A model generated the notes under the pieces. It saw only the letters and a program-made list of their open reading frames with translations, was not told the origin of the DNA and searched no databases. Below are positions 6,417-6,764 of a stretch of 6,764 nt of DNA, piece after piece. Source of the stretch: Prevotellaceae bacterium UBA7028 (GTDB taxonomy: Bacteria; Bacteroidota; Bacteroidia; Bacteroidales; Bacteroidaceae); contig DLBF01000042.1 in NCBI GenBank assembly GCA_002494215.1, positions 1-6,764 on the forward strand. Reading direction: 5' to 3'. Made by a program: the position numbers and the translations under genes. Within the stretch, counting starts at the first letter, position 1. Each line of letters starts with the position of its first letter.

Positions 6417-6764
6417 TGTGTATTATTACTTTTTATATATTTTCTCCATTTTTCTATCAGTTCACTCATATCATCAGCCAACTCACTGGTAAAGTCCATC
6501 TGTTCATGAGTAACAGGATGAACAAAGCCTAACGTCTTGGCATGCAGAGCCTGTCGATTGCAGAGCTTCAGACAATTCTGAATGTAAGCTTTATAAGAAG
6601 CAGTACGCTCTCCTCTCAGGATTTCCATTCCTCCATAACGCTCGTCAGCAAACAGAGGATGACCGATATGCTTCATGTGAGCACGTATCTGATGGGTACG
6701 TCCTGTTTCCAGTCTGCACTCCACCAATGTGGTATAACCAAAGCGCTCCAACACACGATAGTGG
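6413..6764 (-). CDS. rluD: RluA/RluD-family 23S rRNA pseudouridine synthase, C-terminal part
   Basis: The 5' end lies beyond the window; about 116 codons and the TGA stop are present. The frame stays open to the window edge and reads HYRVLERFGYTTLVECRL, so the GTG at 6752-6754 is an internal valine codon, not a start. LETGRTHQIRAHM followed by HIGHPLFADERYGG is the conserved C-terminal part of the RluA-type catalytic fold, and QALHAKTLGFVHPVT continues it. The catalytic Asp motif and the usual S4 domain would be in the missing part. RluD enzymes convert uridines in helix 69 of 23S rRNA to pseudouridine; other RluA-family members act on different sites, so the symbol is tentative. The stop overlaps the ddl ATG by 4 bases. 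The coding end (6421-6450) is A/T-rich and gives the lysine-rich tail KWRKYIKSNNTQ. Confidence 0.9.
   Translation of the reverse strand, partial: HYRVLERFGYTTLVECRLETGRTHQIRAHMKHIGHPLFADERYGGMEILRGERTASYKAYIQNCLKLCNRQALHAKTLGFVHPVTHEQMDFTSELADDMSELIEKWRKYIKSNNTQ

Noticed and set aside
6413..6754. Reading the pseudouridine synthase as a complete 113-residue protein starting at GTG 6754
   Set aside because: The frame continues to the window edge with the family-typical HYRVLERFGY, and a functional enzyme needs the upstream catalytic domain.

Overview
The window looks like chromosomal DNA of a Bacteroidota bacterium, most likely a Prevotella-like member of the Bacteroidales. By eye the base composition is moderate, in the mid-40s % G+C. 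Most starts lack a Shine-Dalgarno sequence, there is a NigD-like lipoprotein, an NHRD-type acyltransferase next to ddl, and a GH67 enzyme with a signal peptide. Genus is an inference from protein style, not from any search.

Layout: six tightly packed genes in two convergent blocks, plus the end of a seventh. The plus-strand block (1-3597) holds the last 58 codons of a GH3 glycosidase, a membrane sensor histidine kinase with a periplasmic Venus-flytrap domain, and a complete periplasmic GH67 alpha-glucuronidase. The kinase stop and the GH67 start overlap as ATGA. The minus-strand block (6764 down to 3598) reads rluD-type pseudouridine synthase (3' part), ddl, a PlsC/PlsB-superfamily acyltransferase, and a NigD-like lipoprotein. 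Two of its three junctions are also ATGA overlaps. The two blocks meet stop to stop with no intervening base (TAATTA, 3595-3600). There is no intergenic stretch longer than 13 bases, and I see no tRNA, rRNA, mobile element, CRISPR array or long repeat.

How the genes work together: GH67 removes (4-O-methyl-)glucuronic acid from aldouronic oligosaccharides released from glucuronoxylan, and a GH3 enzyme would cleave beta-linked xylose or glucose from the trimmed oligomers. The plus-strand block is therefore probably part of a xylan-use locus, and the kinase coupled to GH67 is a candidate sensor for its breakdown products. The minus-strand block is housekeeping: 23S rRNA modification, peptidoglycan precursor synthesis, probable phospholipid synthesis and an envelope lipoprotein.

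Most worth a second look are: the kinase-GH67 coupling with no response regulator in view; the loss of the acidic residue after the phospho-accepting His (SHALRTPL); a flytrap that keeps the carboxylate-binding Arg but has lost the amine-binding acid; and a close match to the Bacteroidota promoter consensus (TTTG-N19-TACTTTTG) inside the kinase gene, about 140 bases before GH67.
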